A stretch of 64,000 bases of DNA from Bimastos eiseni (lineage: Eukaryota; Annelida; Clitellata; Crassiclitellata; Lumbricidae): positions 25,014,604 through 25,078,603 of the forward strand of contig OY365810.1 of the NCBI GenBank assembly GCA_959347315.1, given 5' to 3'. The position numbers and the translations under genes were made by a program. Below are positions 23,041 through 35,311 of the stretch, one piece after another. Within the stretch, counting starts at the first letter, position 1, and each line of letters starts with the position of its first letter. The notes under the pieces were generated by a model. The model had not been told where the DNA came from. It was given only the letters and a program-made list of their open reading frames with translations, and did not search any database.

Positions 23041-23430
23041 TTCTATGTCGACTGTTGATGTTACTCCAATCTTTTATTCGTGGTTGCGACATCTGAGCTC
23101 AGCAATCTTACTCCATTTTCAGGTCTGTTGTCTTCAATCATTTTTTCTCCCATAAGGCTTGCTCTCAGTCTTTTAGGTCCAACCTGCGCATTTAAGTCTC
23201 CCATTAAGAATTTCTGGTTTGCTATATAATTGTTCGTAAAAACTCATTTACTTCATCATCGCCTGCATTCATCGGAGCATCAACCTGCAATTATAGTTTC
23301 GTATTGATCCCAGCTTGTAGTCCTGACATTATAATCCTGTCGCTTCGAGATACCCAACTTAGAGGAGTCTCAGTGGGCTCATTATTAAAAAGGATCCCGA
23401 CACCCTTTTCGTGTTTCTGTCCGGCAGAAT
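23041..23430 (-). mobile_element. Decayed LINE endonuclease domain (APE type)
   Basis: Across frames on the minus strand from 23425 down: EKGVGILFNNE, LSWVSRSDRIIM, LQVDAPMNAGDDEVNEF, FLMGDLNAQVGPKR and NGVRLLSSD. The order GVGxxL, SDRIIxxxL, xxYAPT-like and GDFNAxVG is that of the apurinic endonuclease domain of RTE/craft-like LINEs; GDLN corresponds to the conserved GDFN. At least two frameshifts are present. The reverse transcriptase part is not adjacent. Confidence 0.65.
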
Positions 23431-23783
23431 TTCATCGCGTTGTATTTCTGTTTAATGAGATCACATATAGCTGACATATGCAGTGATGTAGGCCTATACG
23501 TAAAGGCATTAACATTTTTCTGCTTGAGAGTTCGATCACGGTAAACAGTGATATCCATCGATGAGATATATTATACCCCCAATGTTATGAATTAGTAATT
23601 TATCCAACTGATTTATCCGATGACATACTAGTACATGCTGTTATTCACCATTCTGGAAAAAAACCTCTTAGTTAGATGTCCTTAGTTAGATGGGCGACTG
23701 GATGCATTATTCGAGTGATAGCAGGTGGTATTGTGTTGGAGGCCATATGTAACCTGCATATCGGTCCTAGAACATATATGCCA

Positions 23784-24035
23784 AGGACATTACCCCGGAC
23801 ACTACCCTTAGGAAAATTACCCCTAGGGACATTGCCCCTTAGGACATTACCCCGGACATTACCCCCTCCATTTCATTAATAGTTAATGCGCAATATTTAT
23901 GATACTAATAGATAGGAATTTATTAGAACTTCATCAAAATAGACACCGTCTGCTGTTAAATGAGCCTGTTACGTCATCATCTGTAACTTTTGTTGTTGCT
24001 CCACATGCTTTTACCGTTTCTCATATTCATTTATA

Positions 24036-24066
<31 letters not shown>

Positions 24067-24472
24067 GCCTTCCTTGCATAACTTTTGTTTTTCAGCAAAC
24101 GCCTTCCATTTTATCCATGTTTGCGCTATGGAAATATTGTGACAGTTAAAAATTTCAATCGATTGAGCGCTTTATACACGCAAACTGTCCTGTGATCAAT
24201 TATCAATATAAATCATGCTTGTTAATTAACTTGTTAATTAATCTTAATTACACTTAATTTGTGAATTAATTTTAATTACTCTTAATTTGTGATTTTGTGA
24301 TTTAATATTTCACCTCAAATTTATTTTAAAACACAGTTCAAGCTCTAGGTAATATCCCGAGGTATTATCCTAAGGGATAAATGTCTGAGGGTTATTGTCC
24401 TGGGGTAATGTCCTGGGGTAATGTCCTGGGATAATGTCCGGGAGGTAATGTCGGGGGGGAGGATAATGTCCT
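23784..24472. mobile_element. Fold-back element with tandem-repeat arms
   Basis: The left arm (23784-23869) is a run of GGACATTACCCC-type units. The right arm (24350-24472) is the same unit in reverse complement, GGGGTAATGTCC, repeated about seven times. About 480 bp of AT-rich sequence lies between, including a TA run at 24031-24066. Inverted arms built of short tandem units are the hallmark of fold-back transposons such as sea urchin TU elements. I could not find a target-site duplication. Confidence 0.6.
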
Positions 24473-25149
24473 GTTCATGTAGAGCATGGTTTGGATTACT
24501 GATGAATAAAGTTGGTCCATTTTTGTTCCTTCTGATTCGATTCTGTCGCTAACCGTCCTCCTCATATCCTAAGAGTCTCTGCAAAGTCTCTTTGTAAGCA
24601 TATCCCACAGCACCTGCCTTGATCCTCCAGTGCTATTGGCTCTCATGATGAACACCATTCTCACTCCATGTCCAGACCATAATTGAAAAATTGACTGAAA
24701 GGATGTGACCTTGTAGCCCCAACTTTCAAAAACATGTCTAACACTAGACTTTCAACGGATCGTATTTGTCGAGACGTTTTTAACGGTGAATATAATATTA
24801 ATAATCTGTCGTTATGGGTGCGCTTCTGGCGTATAGAGCTTATGACGGCGCAGAGCTCGCGTCTAAGCCAGCACCCGAGTCCCGACGCAGTCTACCCATT
24901 AATCGAGCGATAGGAGAATATTTCAACAGGCATTCGCTAGAGGGATGGCGCTAGTATGAAGACGACGAGGACGACGACGTGTGCATTAGAAACAAACCTC
25001 ATTAAACGATGGTCGTTGAAACAGAGAAGAGGAAGAGGTGGGTGAGTCTATGCGAAGACAGAACAACAGATCGATAGAGGAGCCAGAGATATCACTCACA
25101 GGAACACACGACCAATCCATTTGTTGCTCTCTACCTTTCTATCTGTTTA
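24473..25149. other. Unassigned DNA
   Basis: No recognised frame or repeat. The frame at 25038 only becomes long because it enters the adjacent microsatellite. Confidence 0.35.
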
Positions 25150-25810
25150 TTGGCCTATCCATCCATCCATCTGTCCATCCATCCGTCCATCAGTCCGTCC
25201 ATCCATCCATCCGTCCATCAGTCCATCCATCCATCCATCCGTCCATCAGTCCGTCCATCCATCCATCCGTTCATCAGTCCATCCATCCATCCATCCGTCC
25301 ATCAGTCCGTCCATTCATCCATCCGTCCATCAGTCCGTCCATCCATCCATCCGTCCATCCGTCCGTCCATCCATCCATCCATTCTTCCATCCATCCATCC
25401 ATCCATCCGTCCATCAGTCCATCCATCCATCCGTCCATCAGTCCGTCCATCCATCCATCCGTCCATCAGTCCATCCATCCATCCGTCCATCAGTCCGTCC
25501 ATCCATCCATCCGTCCATCCATCCATCCGTCCATCAGTCCATCCATCCGTTCATCCGTCCATCAGTCCATCCATCCATCCATCCATCCATCCATCCGTCC
25601 GTTCATCCATCCATCCGTCCGTCCGTCCGTCCGTCCGTCTGTCCGAGCCCCACCCAATCACATACCTACCTACCTGCTTATCTATATTTATCTATATAAC
25701 CATCTATATATCCATCCATCCATCCGAGCCCGACCCACCCATTCACCTACCTATCTGCCTATCTGTTTCTCTATATATCCGTCTATATATCCATCTATCT
25801 ATCCATTCAG
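25150..25810. repeat. TCCA/TCCG satellite grading into CTAT repeats
   Basis: Tetranucleotide TCCA with regular TCCG and TCAG variants forms an ordered higher-order pattern (CCATCCGTCCATCAGTCC) over 25160-25640. CTATCTATA-type repeats follow. The overlapping frames rich in His-Pro-Ser-Ile are repeat translations. Confidence 0.95.
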
Positions 25811-26185
25811 CCAGCAAGCGATCTAGCTATCTACATGTACTTATCTACATTCATTTTAATTGCTATTTATTTTGTTTTTTGAATTGTCGAGCTATTCCTA
25901 ATATACTATGTACATTGTATAGATATAAGTCGATTATTGTGTTTCCCGATTGAATTGGTTGAATTTTCCTCATCTTCTCTCTCCTTCGTCTTCTCTTCAT
26001 CTCTTTCACCATCCGTCTTTCTCCCTCTCACCTATTTCCGATTTCAACTTGGCTTCTGCAATTGATACTGAAATTTGGTTACTATTTCACAGTGAAACTA
26101 CCTTTGACTGAAACCTTGGCATTAGGACAACGAGGATTTAGAAGTCATTCTGTTAGAATGGCTCAGATTAGATTATACTCTTTTT

Positions 26186-26520
26186 CTGTCTGTCTCTCTC
26201 TCCGTGTCTCTCTGACTCTCTGTCTATCTGTCTATCTGTCTCTGTCTGTGTGTCTCTCAGACTCTCTCTCTCTCTCTCTCCATCTCTTTCTCTCTCTCTC
26301 ACACACACGCGTGCGCGCACACACACACTCGCTTACTCACTCTTTCTCTCTCTCTCTCGCACACTCTCGCTCTGTCACTATGTCTGTCTGTCCGTGCTTC
26401 TCTATATATATATGTATGTAATATATATATATATATTCTCAATGGCAATCATACGCACACCCTGCCACACGCACTCGTACGCGCAAGCACGCACACGCAC
26501 ACATACATGTGCGACTGGCT
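26186..26520. repeat. CT, CA and TA dinucleotide-rich microsatellites
   Basis: CT-rich at 26186-26300, CA/GC-rich at 26301-26340, CT-rich to 26395, TA at 26403-26437 and CA-rich to about 26510. Confidence 0.85.
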
Positions 26521-26837
26521 TGCTACACTGGGAGACGAGATTGACAACAGCGTCTATGCTGATCCCGCCTAATGCTCGGAGAATTGAGTGATCGTCCGTG
26601 GTAATCCACGTCACTTAGTTTCCAACCCAACCTTCCATCCTTACAGGTCGAGGTTCTTGTTTGCTATGTAGTCGATTGATTTGTTCAGCTCTAAGCCAGC
26701 TTCTGATGAGTATACGTAAACAGGATGGTGAATGTGTGTGCAGTCTTAACTTTAACAATCTTTCATTTTCTCCATATAAACCCATCTTTACTTAAATGTG
26801 CACAGAAACAAAATCAACGATTGCCACGGTTACGGGG

Positions 26838-27110
26838 TTCTGATGGTGATGGTGATGACGGTGATAGCGGCGTTGATGATGGCGATGATGATGATAGCGG
26901 TGATGACGACGATGACAATGACGACGACGACGACTATGACGACGATGATTATGATCATAATCATGATTATGATGGCTATTATGATTATGATGTTTGTGAC
27001 GATGATGATGGTGATGGTCATAATGACGAGGTTGGTCATGGTCATGGTTCTGATGATGATGACGGTATTAGTGGTTGCGGTGGGGGTGATGACGACAATG
27101 ATGACATCAT
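26838..27110. repeat. GAT/GAC-rich microsatellite
   Basis: Imperfect GAT, GAC and TAT triplets. The Asp-rich frame through it is an artefact. Confidence 0.85.
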
Positions 27111-27900
27111 CAATTCGTGCCTTGATGACCGTATACGTCAGCTCATCATCGGTCATGCTACCACTGACTGACTCGTCTTTGCTGTGCTTCTGTTCGTCCG
27201 TCCGCTCGTCCCTCATGAATATACACAAGTCTGTTATTAGATTACGTCAACGAACGGTCTTCTTTACATAATTCAATTGCCTTCTATACCCAAGTCATAT
27301 TTTACATACATATGTATACATATATAATAGGGTGTTCCTAAAAATCGAAGGTGCTGGAAATTTATCCTCCAGCCTTTTGTTGGATGATGTCCACTGCTAA
27401 GGGGGCCGAGTACAAATATTAGCTCAATTGGATAATATTTAGGATTTGCCCAACTCAACACAAGTTGTAATGATATATTACAACAACGCGAACATTGTAC
27501 TACAAAAACCTAAGGTTGGCAATATTCTGTCAAAATATTTGTAATACTCAATTGCATACATAATATAGTAATATACTGTAATTTAGGGTGATAGACAGTA
27601 CAATAATTCAGCATTGCGTGTTATTATATGCGCTTAATATTGTAAACATATATTGCATTCTGTATCGTGACGAATACTAGGACAGTTCATCCTTGTAGTT
27701 CTTGATTTGCATTCTATATTTGAAATACATTGCTAAATGAAATCGATTAAAGCATGTCCTGCATGTAAGAGGTGCCCTTTTCGCCTGCTCCAGGGCCCTC
27801 ACTGATAAATATCGACCCAGATGGAGTCGAGAGTCTAGGTTGCTATTCATGAACTGTACGATATAAATGAGGGTCCCGATGGAGTCGAAAATCGAACTCC
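27111..27900. other. Unassigned DNA
   Basis: Nothing recognised. A segment at 27330 begins GGGTGTTCCTAAAAATCGAA, which resembles the ends of some DNA transposons but has no partner. Confidence 0.3.
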
Positions 27901-27904
27901 ACCA

Positions 27905-27995
27905 CTGTTTGGACTTTGACAGTGCCAGTCCCAAGCCTGGAGAAAGGGGAGGGTGACACCAAATCATCTTCGATATGGAACGGCGTCGTTAAAAA
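27905..27995 (+). mobile_element. Short RTE-like 3' UTR remnant
   Basis: The segment GACAGTGCCAGTCCCAAGCC then GGAGGGTGACACC, ending GTCGTTAAAAATCAAC, matches the structure of 63555-63650. It also matches a 3' UTR signature I recall from RTE-type LINEs (GTCCCAAGCC...GGGGAGGGT...AAAATC). It is only about 90 bases. Confidence 0.45.
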
Positions 27996-28640
27996 TCAAC
28001 ACAGTCGAGAGTCGAGACGTGGCGAAACCTGATGTGGCTTGCCTCCAGTATACTGGGACAATCACCCACCAAACGCGGGCAAACATTTGGGCTCACTTGC
28101 CGGACGCGGCACAGGCGCTCCCGTTCCTAGTCACGGAATGAGTGGTCGATTACGGTGCTTTCAATCCCGTTGGGGTCATCAGAGGAGGGGTACGGATTGC
28201 ATGCGATTCCAGCACCTGCTCGACCTCCGTAAAGAACATTAATCATCTTAGACTGGCCTAAAAGCGTTGGCCGGCTTCATCAGTGTGTTGCTGCAGAACG
28301 ATCGCCCACAGGAGACTAACCACTATTCGGAGGCAGCCTCATCGCCATCTACAAAAATCAGGAGAACTCTGGTCAATAGTGCTCGGATACGACTGGCGAC
28401 GCCTGAATTTGAAGTGCGCCAACATTATGCTCTGGCCAGACTATGGTCTTTTATCGCCCCGCTCCAGGTGGGCGACGTCAAGCTGCACATTGCCAATGCA
28501 TTTAACACCTTGCGAAGAAATGCCATGCTTCGGGCAGTCCACGTATACGCGTAAATCCATCAGGCTTACTCAGCGGAGTCCCTGCTACAGTTCGAACCCA
28601 ATTCGTCAATGTTTCATGTTGGACCACCTGGACGATATCT

Positions 28641-28771
28641 CACTGGAAGAGAGGATGGGAAGAGGTAGACTGGAAGAGAGGATGGGAAGAGGTAGACTGG
28701 AAGAGAGGATGGGAAGAGGTAGACTGGAAGAGAGGATGGGAAGAGGTAGACTGAAAGAGAGGATGGGAAGA
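28641..28771. repeat. 27-bp minisatellite inside the RT pseudogene
   Basis: Nearly five copies of CTGGAAGAGAGGATGGGAAG followed by AGGTAGA. Units are identical except for one A in the last copy, so the expansion is much younger than the decayed RT around it. Confidence 0.95.
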
Positions 28772-28803
28772 GGTAGGGTACGACGATTCCGTCGTACCCT
28801 ACC
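28772..28803. repeat. Perfect 14-bp stem hairpin
   Basis: GGTAGGGTACGACG at 28772-28785 and its exact reverse complement at 28790-28803, with an ATTC loop. The left arm begins inside the last minisatellite unit. Confidence 0.95.
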
Positions 28804-29559
28804 GTATGGTCGTGGTGCCCGGAATGCCTTTAAACAAACATAGTCTAAATGCGAATACTATTCTGATGTTGATTTAGCGGATGATGAATTTGAACGCGTC
28901 CAGAGGGTGGAAAAGTATGCGCTGCTCCTCCTTGGAGTCCCGCTGTTCAAGGAAGAGTGCTTCTCAGACATGTCGACTCACTGATGCTGCTGCTACGCTC
29001 AAACTTCGGGGCGGCTAAATTGATTTACCCATTGCGAGCAGCATATTGATGGGGCCACCAACTACTTCAGAAGATGAATGACCAATTGCGAATTGGATTG
29101 GAAAAGATCCTTAACGTCGATCTCAGCGACATTCAATCTTCAGCTTACGCAACATCAACTCATCGACCATCGTCGACGCCGTCCTCGAAACGAGGGATGG
29201 AGCGGAGGGCCTCCAGGATTTCTTCCTGGAAGCAAATAAACACGCCCGGGTGGAGAGGAACCGGCCTTGACAGAGATCGTCGAGGCTACAGTTTGGTCTT
29301 CCAACTATGACTGCCTCAACCGGACAATGGTGGGCGCTGTGACATCACCACACTCCAAAGACTGAGTCTAGATCGCTCCTGTGGTCCGTGGCGGGTTGCA
29401 TCGCAAAACCTCGGGGAAGAGAACGTCTTCAAGTAGAAGACAAGGATGATGATCCATGTATTAGCATTGCCAAAAGAGCAGAGGACGGTCATTCCAAGCA
29501 GAGTGGCTTGCCGCAGCAAACTCCGCAACACTATTCTCCTACTGGATTTCCATCACTTT

Positions 29560-29870
29560 TTCTTCCAGTTTCTACTTATTTTCTTACCCCACCGACTATT
29601 TCTACTCTTAATTTCCGGCTTCTTCTCCTCTTTTCTTTTCTTTTCCTCCTTCTGTTCCTCTTCACTGTCGATCAGCCAGAGGCAGTTTGGTCTCTATTGT
29701 AGGGCGAATGTCGCTTATAAAGCTCATTTTCTATAATGTCCTTCGTCCCAACCTCTTCCCCTCCTCCTTTTCCTCTTCTTTCTCCTCCTCCTCCTCCTTG
29801 TTTTTCTTCCCTCCTCGTTTCTTGCTCCATATTTTTCCTGGATTCTCTCTCCTTATTCATCCTCTTCCCT
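29560..29870. repeat. Pyrimidine-rich low-complexity DNA
   Basis: CTT/CCT-rich on the + strand from 29560 to 29870, with a short unique stretch near 29680-29740. Confidence 0.7.
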
Positions 29871-30430
29871 GCCTTATATTTGTTGCCCGGAATTTCCTGT
29901 GAGCTTCGATTAGAGGCGTGCATCTGGCTCAAATGCACGAGCGACGCACGATTTCTAAATCAACGGCTTCACCCAAGATAATTTGTACACTCAACGTGTT
30001 ATGCACGACCAATGATACGCATGTATATTATGTGTCGGGTAGTTAATACTATCATAAAATCCCATTAGCTGTTATGCCTATGCTAAATTAAGCTAGCATA
30101 CAGTCTTAGAAACGACATTCGGCCGAAAGTAGCAGTCGGATTGAAAGCGAATAGGTGTCACATGTCATTTGTTTCTGCTGCTCAATCGAGTGGATTGAAA
30201 TGCCTATCTACTGCATCAACTACGGTATCGCAGTGTCGGCCGTCTCATTTTCAAGTTTAGTTAAATTAGTTCCCTTCCTACTACCGGTAGTTTATAGGCC
30301 TACAGATTGACAGAATGCATGATGCAACAATTAGGCCTACATGTAGTTGACTGTTACTTTTAGTTTATGTAGTAAACTTACTGAACTGGAAATGTTGCTC
30401 ACATTTGAAATTTGTCGATAGACACATTTC
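29871..30430. other. Unassigned DNA
   Basis: No frame or repeat recognised, apart from two TAGGCCTA words at 30295 and 30332. Confidence 0.35.
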
Positions 30431-30431
30431 G

Positions 30432-30560
30432 TATACTAGTCGTATTCGTATTAACCCGAATAGTTGATCCAATTTTTCGTATTCATCCGAATAGTTGATC
30501 CAATTTTTCGTATTCATCCGAATAGTTGGTCCAATTATTCGTATTCGGCTGAATATTGAA
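30432..30560. repeat. 31-bp tandem repeat, about 3.5 units
   Basis: Units of CGTATTCATCCGAATAGTTG then ATCCAATTTTT. Each unit contains the short inverted repeat ATTC...GAAT. Confidence 0.85.
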
Positions 30561-32110
30561 AATCACCTACTCAGTATACAGCCCATTTTTTAACTCGTAG
30601 CATTTGAATATACTTATTATTGTTTGTTATTGATCCCGCTCACTTCCGTCCTAGAGTCCCATGGGTGACTGCTCTGCCTATAGAGGCCCAGGATATATGG
30701 ACCATCTTTACTGCAGTGGATGCTTGTGGCAGCACGAATATTGCCCTCCTCAAAGCTCAAGTTTGGTACCCACCGTAGCCTGTCGGCGGGTCTGCTGCCC
30801 CGTGATCCTTGACCTAATACGTGCATTGTCACGCGCGAAACTCTGGACGATGGCGCTATATAAAAGTCATCAACCGACAGCGGAGGCGTGGGAGGACGAC
30901 GGATGAACATGTTTACCTGAAACCTGAGAGTGGGGAAATCAATGAATTTTGCCGGAGGCAGACGGCCTCAATACAGACGGCGAGGAGTAGGCAAAAATCA
31001 ACGAAGTGTCAAGCAACGAAACCCGACACCTCGAGGCAGACGCTAGAACCGCCTGCCCCTCCTCCTCTGCGACCCATGGACAAGAAATTCATGAACCAGC
31101 TGAAGATCTGGTCTGAACCGGCTCGTTAACACGGATCATGAATAGGGGACAATTTCGATACGAACGGCGTATCTACTAGGCGGTATAACTGTAGTAATGT
31201 AATTCAATGACACTAACAAGGCCCAGCCATAACTGCCGCTAGTCAAACACTATCTGTACGCCTCTAAGGATTTGACGTGAGGCTAGGGACGCCAAGACCC
31301 GACCAACCAGGTTTAGTAATAGTTGCAGCAGGTGATCTGTCGTCCAATAGATATACGAGTTTTGCGTTTGGGATGGCGAAGGAACTCGCCTCTAGAAGGG
31401 TTCATATAGCGTAGCAAGGGAAGGAACAGGGACTTGTTTCGGAAATGGGGGAGACGTCAGGTCGTTCTGACGATAAGGGTAATCAACGTAGTTGGGAATC
31501 CCGTCTCCAACGTAAACCAGAGATGACTCTCCAACTGATCTAAACGCTTTTGCCTCGATCAAATAGATGGCAATGATACCATGTGGAGGAAGAGGAGGAG
31601 GACGAGGAGGACGAGAAGGAGGAGAGTTTGAAGGTTGGGTATCAGCAGATGCATGGGGAGAGAATAAAATAAGAGGGGAGATGGGAAAGGAAAGAAGGAG
31701 GAGGAAGAGGAGGAGCACAGTCCTGTGTGATGGCGTGAACCGACTCGGCGAGATAATGACGCCGCTAATTGCTGCACAAAAAACCAAGTATACTTTCCGT
31801 GCGATGGTATCATCGCATCGGCAATTTCATACGGAGCTAGTAATGAGTCGATTATTTCAGCCTTTCAGGATCGTCTTCAATGGCTGCGGACAGATTCAAC
31901 AGGTTACGATGGCCGTCCGCATTGCGTCTGATTTGGACCCGATTATAAGTATTGAAGTACAAGGATAGCTAGCTCACAAAGCATATGACAGGTGGTATTT
32001 TACGTAGGCTATGTTTTAGGTAGGGTAATATTTGTCTACTATCTCTGCCGTAGAACTGACTTATTATTATGTGAAGGTCAACTTTTAACTTCCATGAATC
32101 AGGTGCAGTG
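30561..32110. other. Unassigned DNA with a purine-rich block
   Basis: GCGCTATATAAA occurs at 30853-30864, a motif found at LINE 3' ends in this window. A GGA/GAA-rich tract covers 31585-31715. The frames at 30821-31129 and 31567-31968 have no recognisable domain. Confidence 0.35.
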
Positions 32111-32112
32111 TT

Positions 32113-32250
32113 GGGAACGGGACCAAAACCTCGAGACCAAGACCGGGACCAAGACTGATGGTCCGAGACCAAGACCAAGACCGATGCATTCGAGACCAAG
32201 ACCAAGACCGCAGTTTTCCGGTCTCGAGACCAAGACTAGAGACAACATCC
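32113..32250. repeat. GAGACCAAGACC minisatellite
   Basis: About ten diverged hexamer-dodecamer units of GAGACCAAGACC. The run is preceded by CAGTGTTGGGAACGGGACC, which resembles a hAT-type end, but no matching right end was found. Confidence 0.75.
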
Positions 32251-32423
32251 CTGATCAGGGGTGTAAGAGTGACTCGACTGACTTTACTTCACCACCATTG
32301 AAATTCCAGCTCTAATCTGATGTCTGCCAGATTCAAAACGTCTGATTCGCATGCGCAGCAGCGGACTTCTTCCAACATAAATTTCATTGTCCAATCACTG
32401 TGTGCCACTTTATCATCCGTATC

Positions 32424-32424
<1 letters not shown>

Positions 32425-32476
<52 letters not shown>
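32425..32476. repeat. Pure TA microsatellite
   Basis: About 25 uninterrupted TA units. Confidence 0.95.
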
Positions 32477-32478
<2 letters not shown>

Positions 32479-32529
32479 TGGTATTCATTTCCATTTGTTT
32501 TTTTCTTAATGTATTGGTCCTTATTACTG

Positions 32530-33100
32530 ATCAATGAATGAAAGAGAATTACACAATTATCACTGATACCCCAGAGACAAATTGATCGTGTAGCTCTCAG
32601 TTAACACACCTATAATTATACAGTTTTATACACGTAGGCCTATAAATAAACATGTTTGGGTGAGGCTTTGTACATCGTTACAATAAGCATGCGTCTTTGT
32701 ACGTGCGTTAATAGTCGGGAAGGCAGATAGAAGCGAACAGAAGAACTAGCAGCAAGAGGGACCATCATTGTCTGTCTCTGCCTTAGTCGTCATAGCTAGG
32801 TGCTTTCTGAGAAGTGTTAAAAACTAAGTTGTGTCATGATACGCCGCACGCAAGGACTCTTCCCAGAGGACTAATTACGAGAAGCGGTTAAACTTGAATT
32901 TCAATCGCCCTCCGTAGATGGTGGCGACAACCAGCGGCCACTCTAATGATGATTTTTGCTAGTCCGACACCGGTCACTAAGATAGGATAATTACTGACCA
33001 CCGAGGCGACGCCACGAGAGGCCATTACCACTGAATGACCGGTTTCCATGGAATTGGTTTACTGCATACGACACACATAAGCGTTGAACTGCGCCTGCCT
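32530..33100. other. Unassigned DNA
   Basis: No feature recognised. Confidence 0.3.
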
Positions 33101-33102
33101 AT

Positions 33103-33153
33103 AGTCTATATATATATAAATATATATAAATATATATATGTATATATATATAG
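33103..33153. repeat. TATAAA/TA microsatellite
   Basis: Alternating TATATAAA units then TATATG and TA. Confidence 0.9.
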
Positions 33154-33505
33154 TCGTAATATGAGCAAACTACGCTCTGGTTGTATCGATCAATGCCTTG
33201 CGATAATCACCAAGATTTGTTGTTCTGAAGAGGGATGAAACTAGTTCATTAGTATTACTACTTTAAAAAATATATTATAAACATAGGCTAATGCTGTTAA
33301 TGAGTCGGCAATTGAGAAGTAACAAAGCGATGATGACGTGTATGGAGGAGGGACTGAGGTAGATTATTTATCTAGCAACTATATCAGTTAGATTATTGAC
33401 CACAGTTAGAGTCTAAATTTGACCTCTGTGATAACTTGTCATAATTCGTTCATACCGTACTTGTAATCATACTGCTTCACAGTCAGAAATTTTACCCGAG
33501 GCAGA

Positions 33506-33506
<1 letters not shown>

Positions 33507-33556
<50 letters not shown>

Positions 33557-33762
33557 TATATTAATATTAATTAGGCCTAATTCACAGCACTCACTAACTT
33601 AACGGGTTTCGTGTCTTCCTGAATTTGACTGACTTTAGTTATTATTACTGTTATTATCATTGCTATTGATTGCTATTGCCATTACCATTACCGCTACCAT
33701 GACCATTATCAGTATACCATTATCATTATCATCATCATTGTCATCAGAAGTGGCGTACAAAC
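33507..33762. repeat. AAT then ATT/CATT trinucleotide-rich tracts
   Basis: A clean AAT run lies at 33507-33547. Imperfect ATT, ACC and ATC triplets cover 33635-33760. Confidence 0.85.
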
Positions 33763-34450
33763 GGCGCGATTAAAATTATTTAACAGTTGCCAATTGGAAA
33801 CGATGCTAAATTTGAGACCCTCTATACACGTTCTAGAGTTTAGAATCTAGACGCCCCTGGTGTAACAGTTGTATTGCTGCTGTATCTATACTACTACCGC
33901 ACGGTATACAATTTGTATTATTGGTTGTACTCGACGGGTGTCTAATGAAGGACGAACGAAACTGTTTCATCATAATATGAACAGAACGTTTCCGTCCTAA
34001 TGATGTATATCAACAGAAGTTGCTCAATGGTGCACGAACCAATCAATGATACGGTCCAGCTGTCACTTATAATTACGGCGTATAAACCATCAATTTACAC
34101 AAATACAATCTTTCTTTGTATACGGTTGCTTCTTGCAAACTATGGAGTGACCAGTCCCTTCCTCCCCATACTTCCCTCCTCCCTATTATCTTGCCTCTTC
34201 CCTTCCCTTCTCTCCTCACTGAGCTCACTCAATGGTTAGGTGCGCAAAATACACTGCCGTTAATAAATTATTGTCGTTGCTTGAACCTACTTCATGTCGC
34301 AAGGATTTCATGACAGGGTCTAAAAGTGGCGATGACTGTCACCACCGTTTTATACACGTGGTTGTGACTTGACTCCACCGTCGCAATAGAAAGTTAAGTG
34401 CCTACGATATACGTGCTACAACATTTGACGTAGCCCGTATATTAGATGCA
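33763..34450. other. Unassigned DNA
   Basis: TAGACGCCCCTG at 33845-33856 resembles the right end of a hAT element, but a left partner is not clear. A CT-rich block lies at 34160-34220. Confidence 0.3.
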
Positions 34451-34451
34451 A

Positions 34452-34530
34452 CAGCCAATTGATTTGGCGTTCGCCTTGTAACGTGGGAAATATGGGTTTG
34501 ATTCTCAGCTGCTGCGAGTCGTTTGGTTAG
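34452..34530 (+). mobile_element. tRNA-like SINE head
   Basis: TTTGGCGTTCGCCTTGTAAC followed by GGGTTTGATTCTCAG gives A-box- and B-box-like segments at tRNA spacing. The stems do not pair well enough for a functional tRNA, so a SINE or tRNA relic is the better call. Confidence 0.4.
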
Positions 34531-34840
34531 TTGACCCACAATTTATTGACACCATAGCTTGAAATTTTGTCCCAGATTGTGCCATTGTATATATGAGAAC
34601 AGGAATAAGAATGACAATGATAAAATTTTTAAGGAAAAACATTTAGTTAGGCTATGTAGTGAGTTAAGTACACAGAATATGGATATAGCAGATCATTGGT
34701 CCGTTCTCCTTGAGGCGTCGAACTGGTCGCTTTTGTGGAAATGTACATTGTACAATGTAAAATTGCACATCCTACTCGACTAGTAAGGGAAGGAATTTAC
34801 TTGCCTCTCTTAGTCAAACTATAGGCCTATGTGACAGCTA

Positions 34841-35030
34841 CCCCTCTGTGGAAGCACTTGCTAGGGAGGCTGACGTCCGACTCCTACGTGCCGTGATGGC
34901 GTCTGATACCCACGTCCAGAGACTATTTCCTCCAGTTGCACGGTGCTCCTACAACCTCTGACCCAGGGCTCACCCCTTTCAACTCCCTCCCAAAGACATA
35001 GATGTTTTATATTCAGAGTATTATTTATAG
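34841..35030 (+). mobile_element. LINE C-terminal tail remnant
   Basis: The + strand reads EALAREADVRLLRAVMASDT, then HVQRLFPPV. After a frameshift come RAHPFQLPPKDIDVLYSEYY and a stop. A basic, proline-containing tail with an LPPxD(x)NFIxRxL-like ending is the last block of many CR1/L2-type LINE proteins. No RT core is attached. Confidence 0.55.
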
Positions 35031-35311
35031 GCATGCATCATCATTTACTTTTATTGGATAACTCTCATTTTTCATCTGTTTTTTGTACATTAGGCCTACT
35101 GTTAATTACCAGCTTGATTAATAAACGAAGATATAATAATCAGCTCCTTCGCCTTAGAAGGCGGATTATCATCAGCTGACCTGAGAAGAAGGGCGGTTTC
35201 TGTGGATGGCCTAAGAGTCGACCTTTGCATGAATTGTTAGCGACTTCATTTTCTTATTTTCGGCATTTGAGCTCAAGTGGTAGTTCCATTTCTCGCTGTC
35301 ACATCAGCCCA

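Larger units (their letters stand above)
28260..29465 (+). mobile_element. Decayed LINE reverse transcriptase
   Basis: The first part (28351-28640) reads ...RRTLVNSARIRLATPEFEVR then LQVGDVKLHIANAFNTLRRN. VKLHIANAFN corresponds to the VKLDxxNAFNS block that carries a catalytic Asp, and here that Asp is His. A TAA follows, then IHQAYSAESLLQF. A 27-bp minisatellite and a hairpin (28641-28803) occupy the place of the central RT blocks. The second part (28860-29465) resumes with LLLLGVPLFKEECFSDM, LMLLLRSNFGAAKLIYPLRA and LRIGLEKILNVDLSD, typical of the downstream RT region. Multiple stops and frameshifts are present. It is likely the same superfamily as the C-terminal fragment at 20778-21360. 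Confidence 0.65.

Noticed and set aside
25038..25953. Three overlapping frames rich in His, Pro, Ser and Ile
   Set aside because: They are translations of the TCCA/TCCG satellite.
31567..31968. 133-codon + strand frame
   Set aside because: The first half is a GGA/GAA low-complexity tract and the second half is unrecognised.
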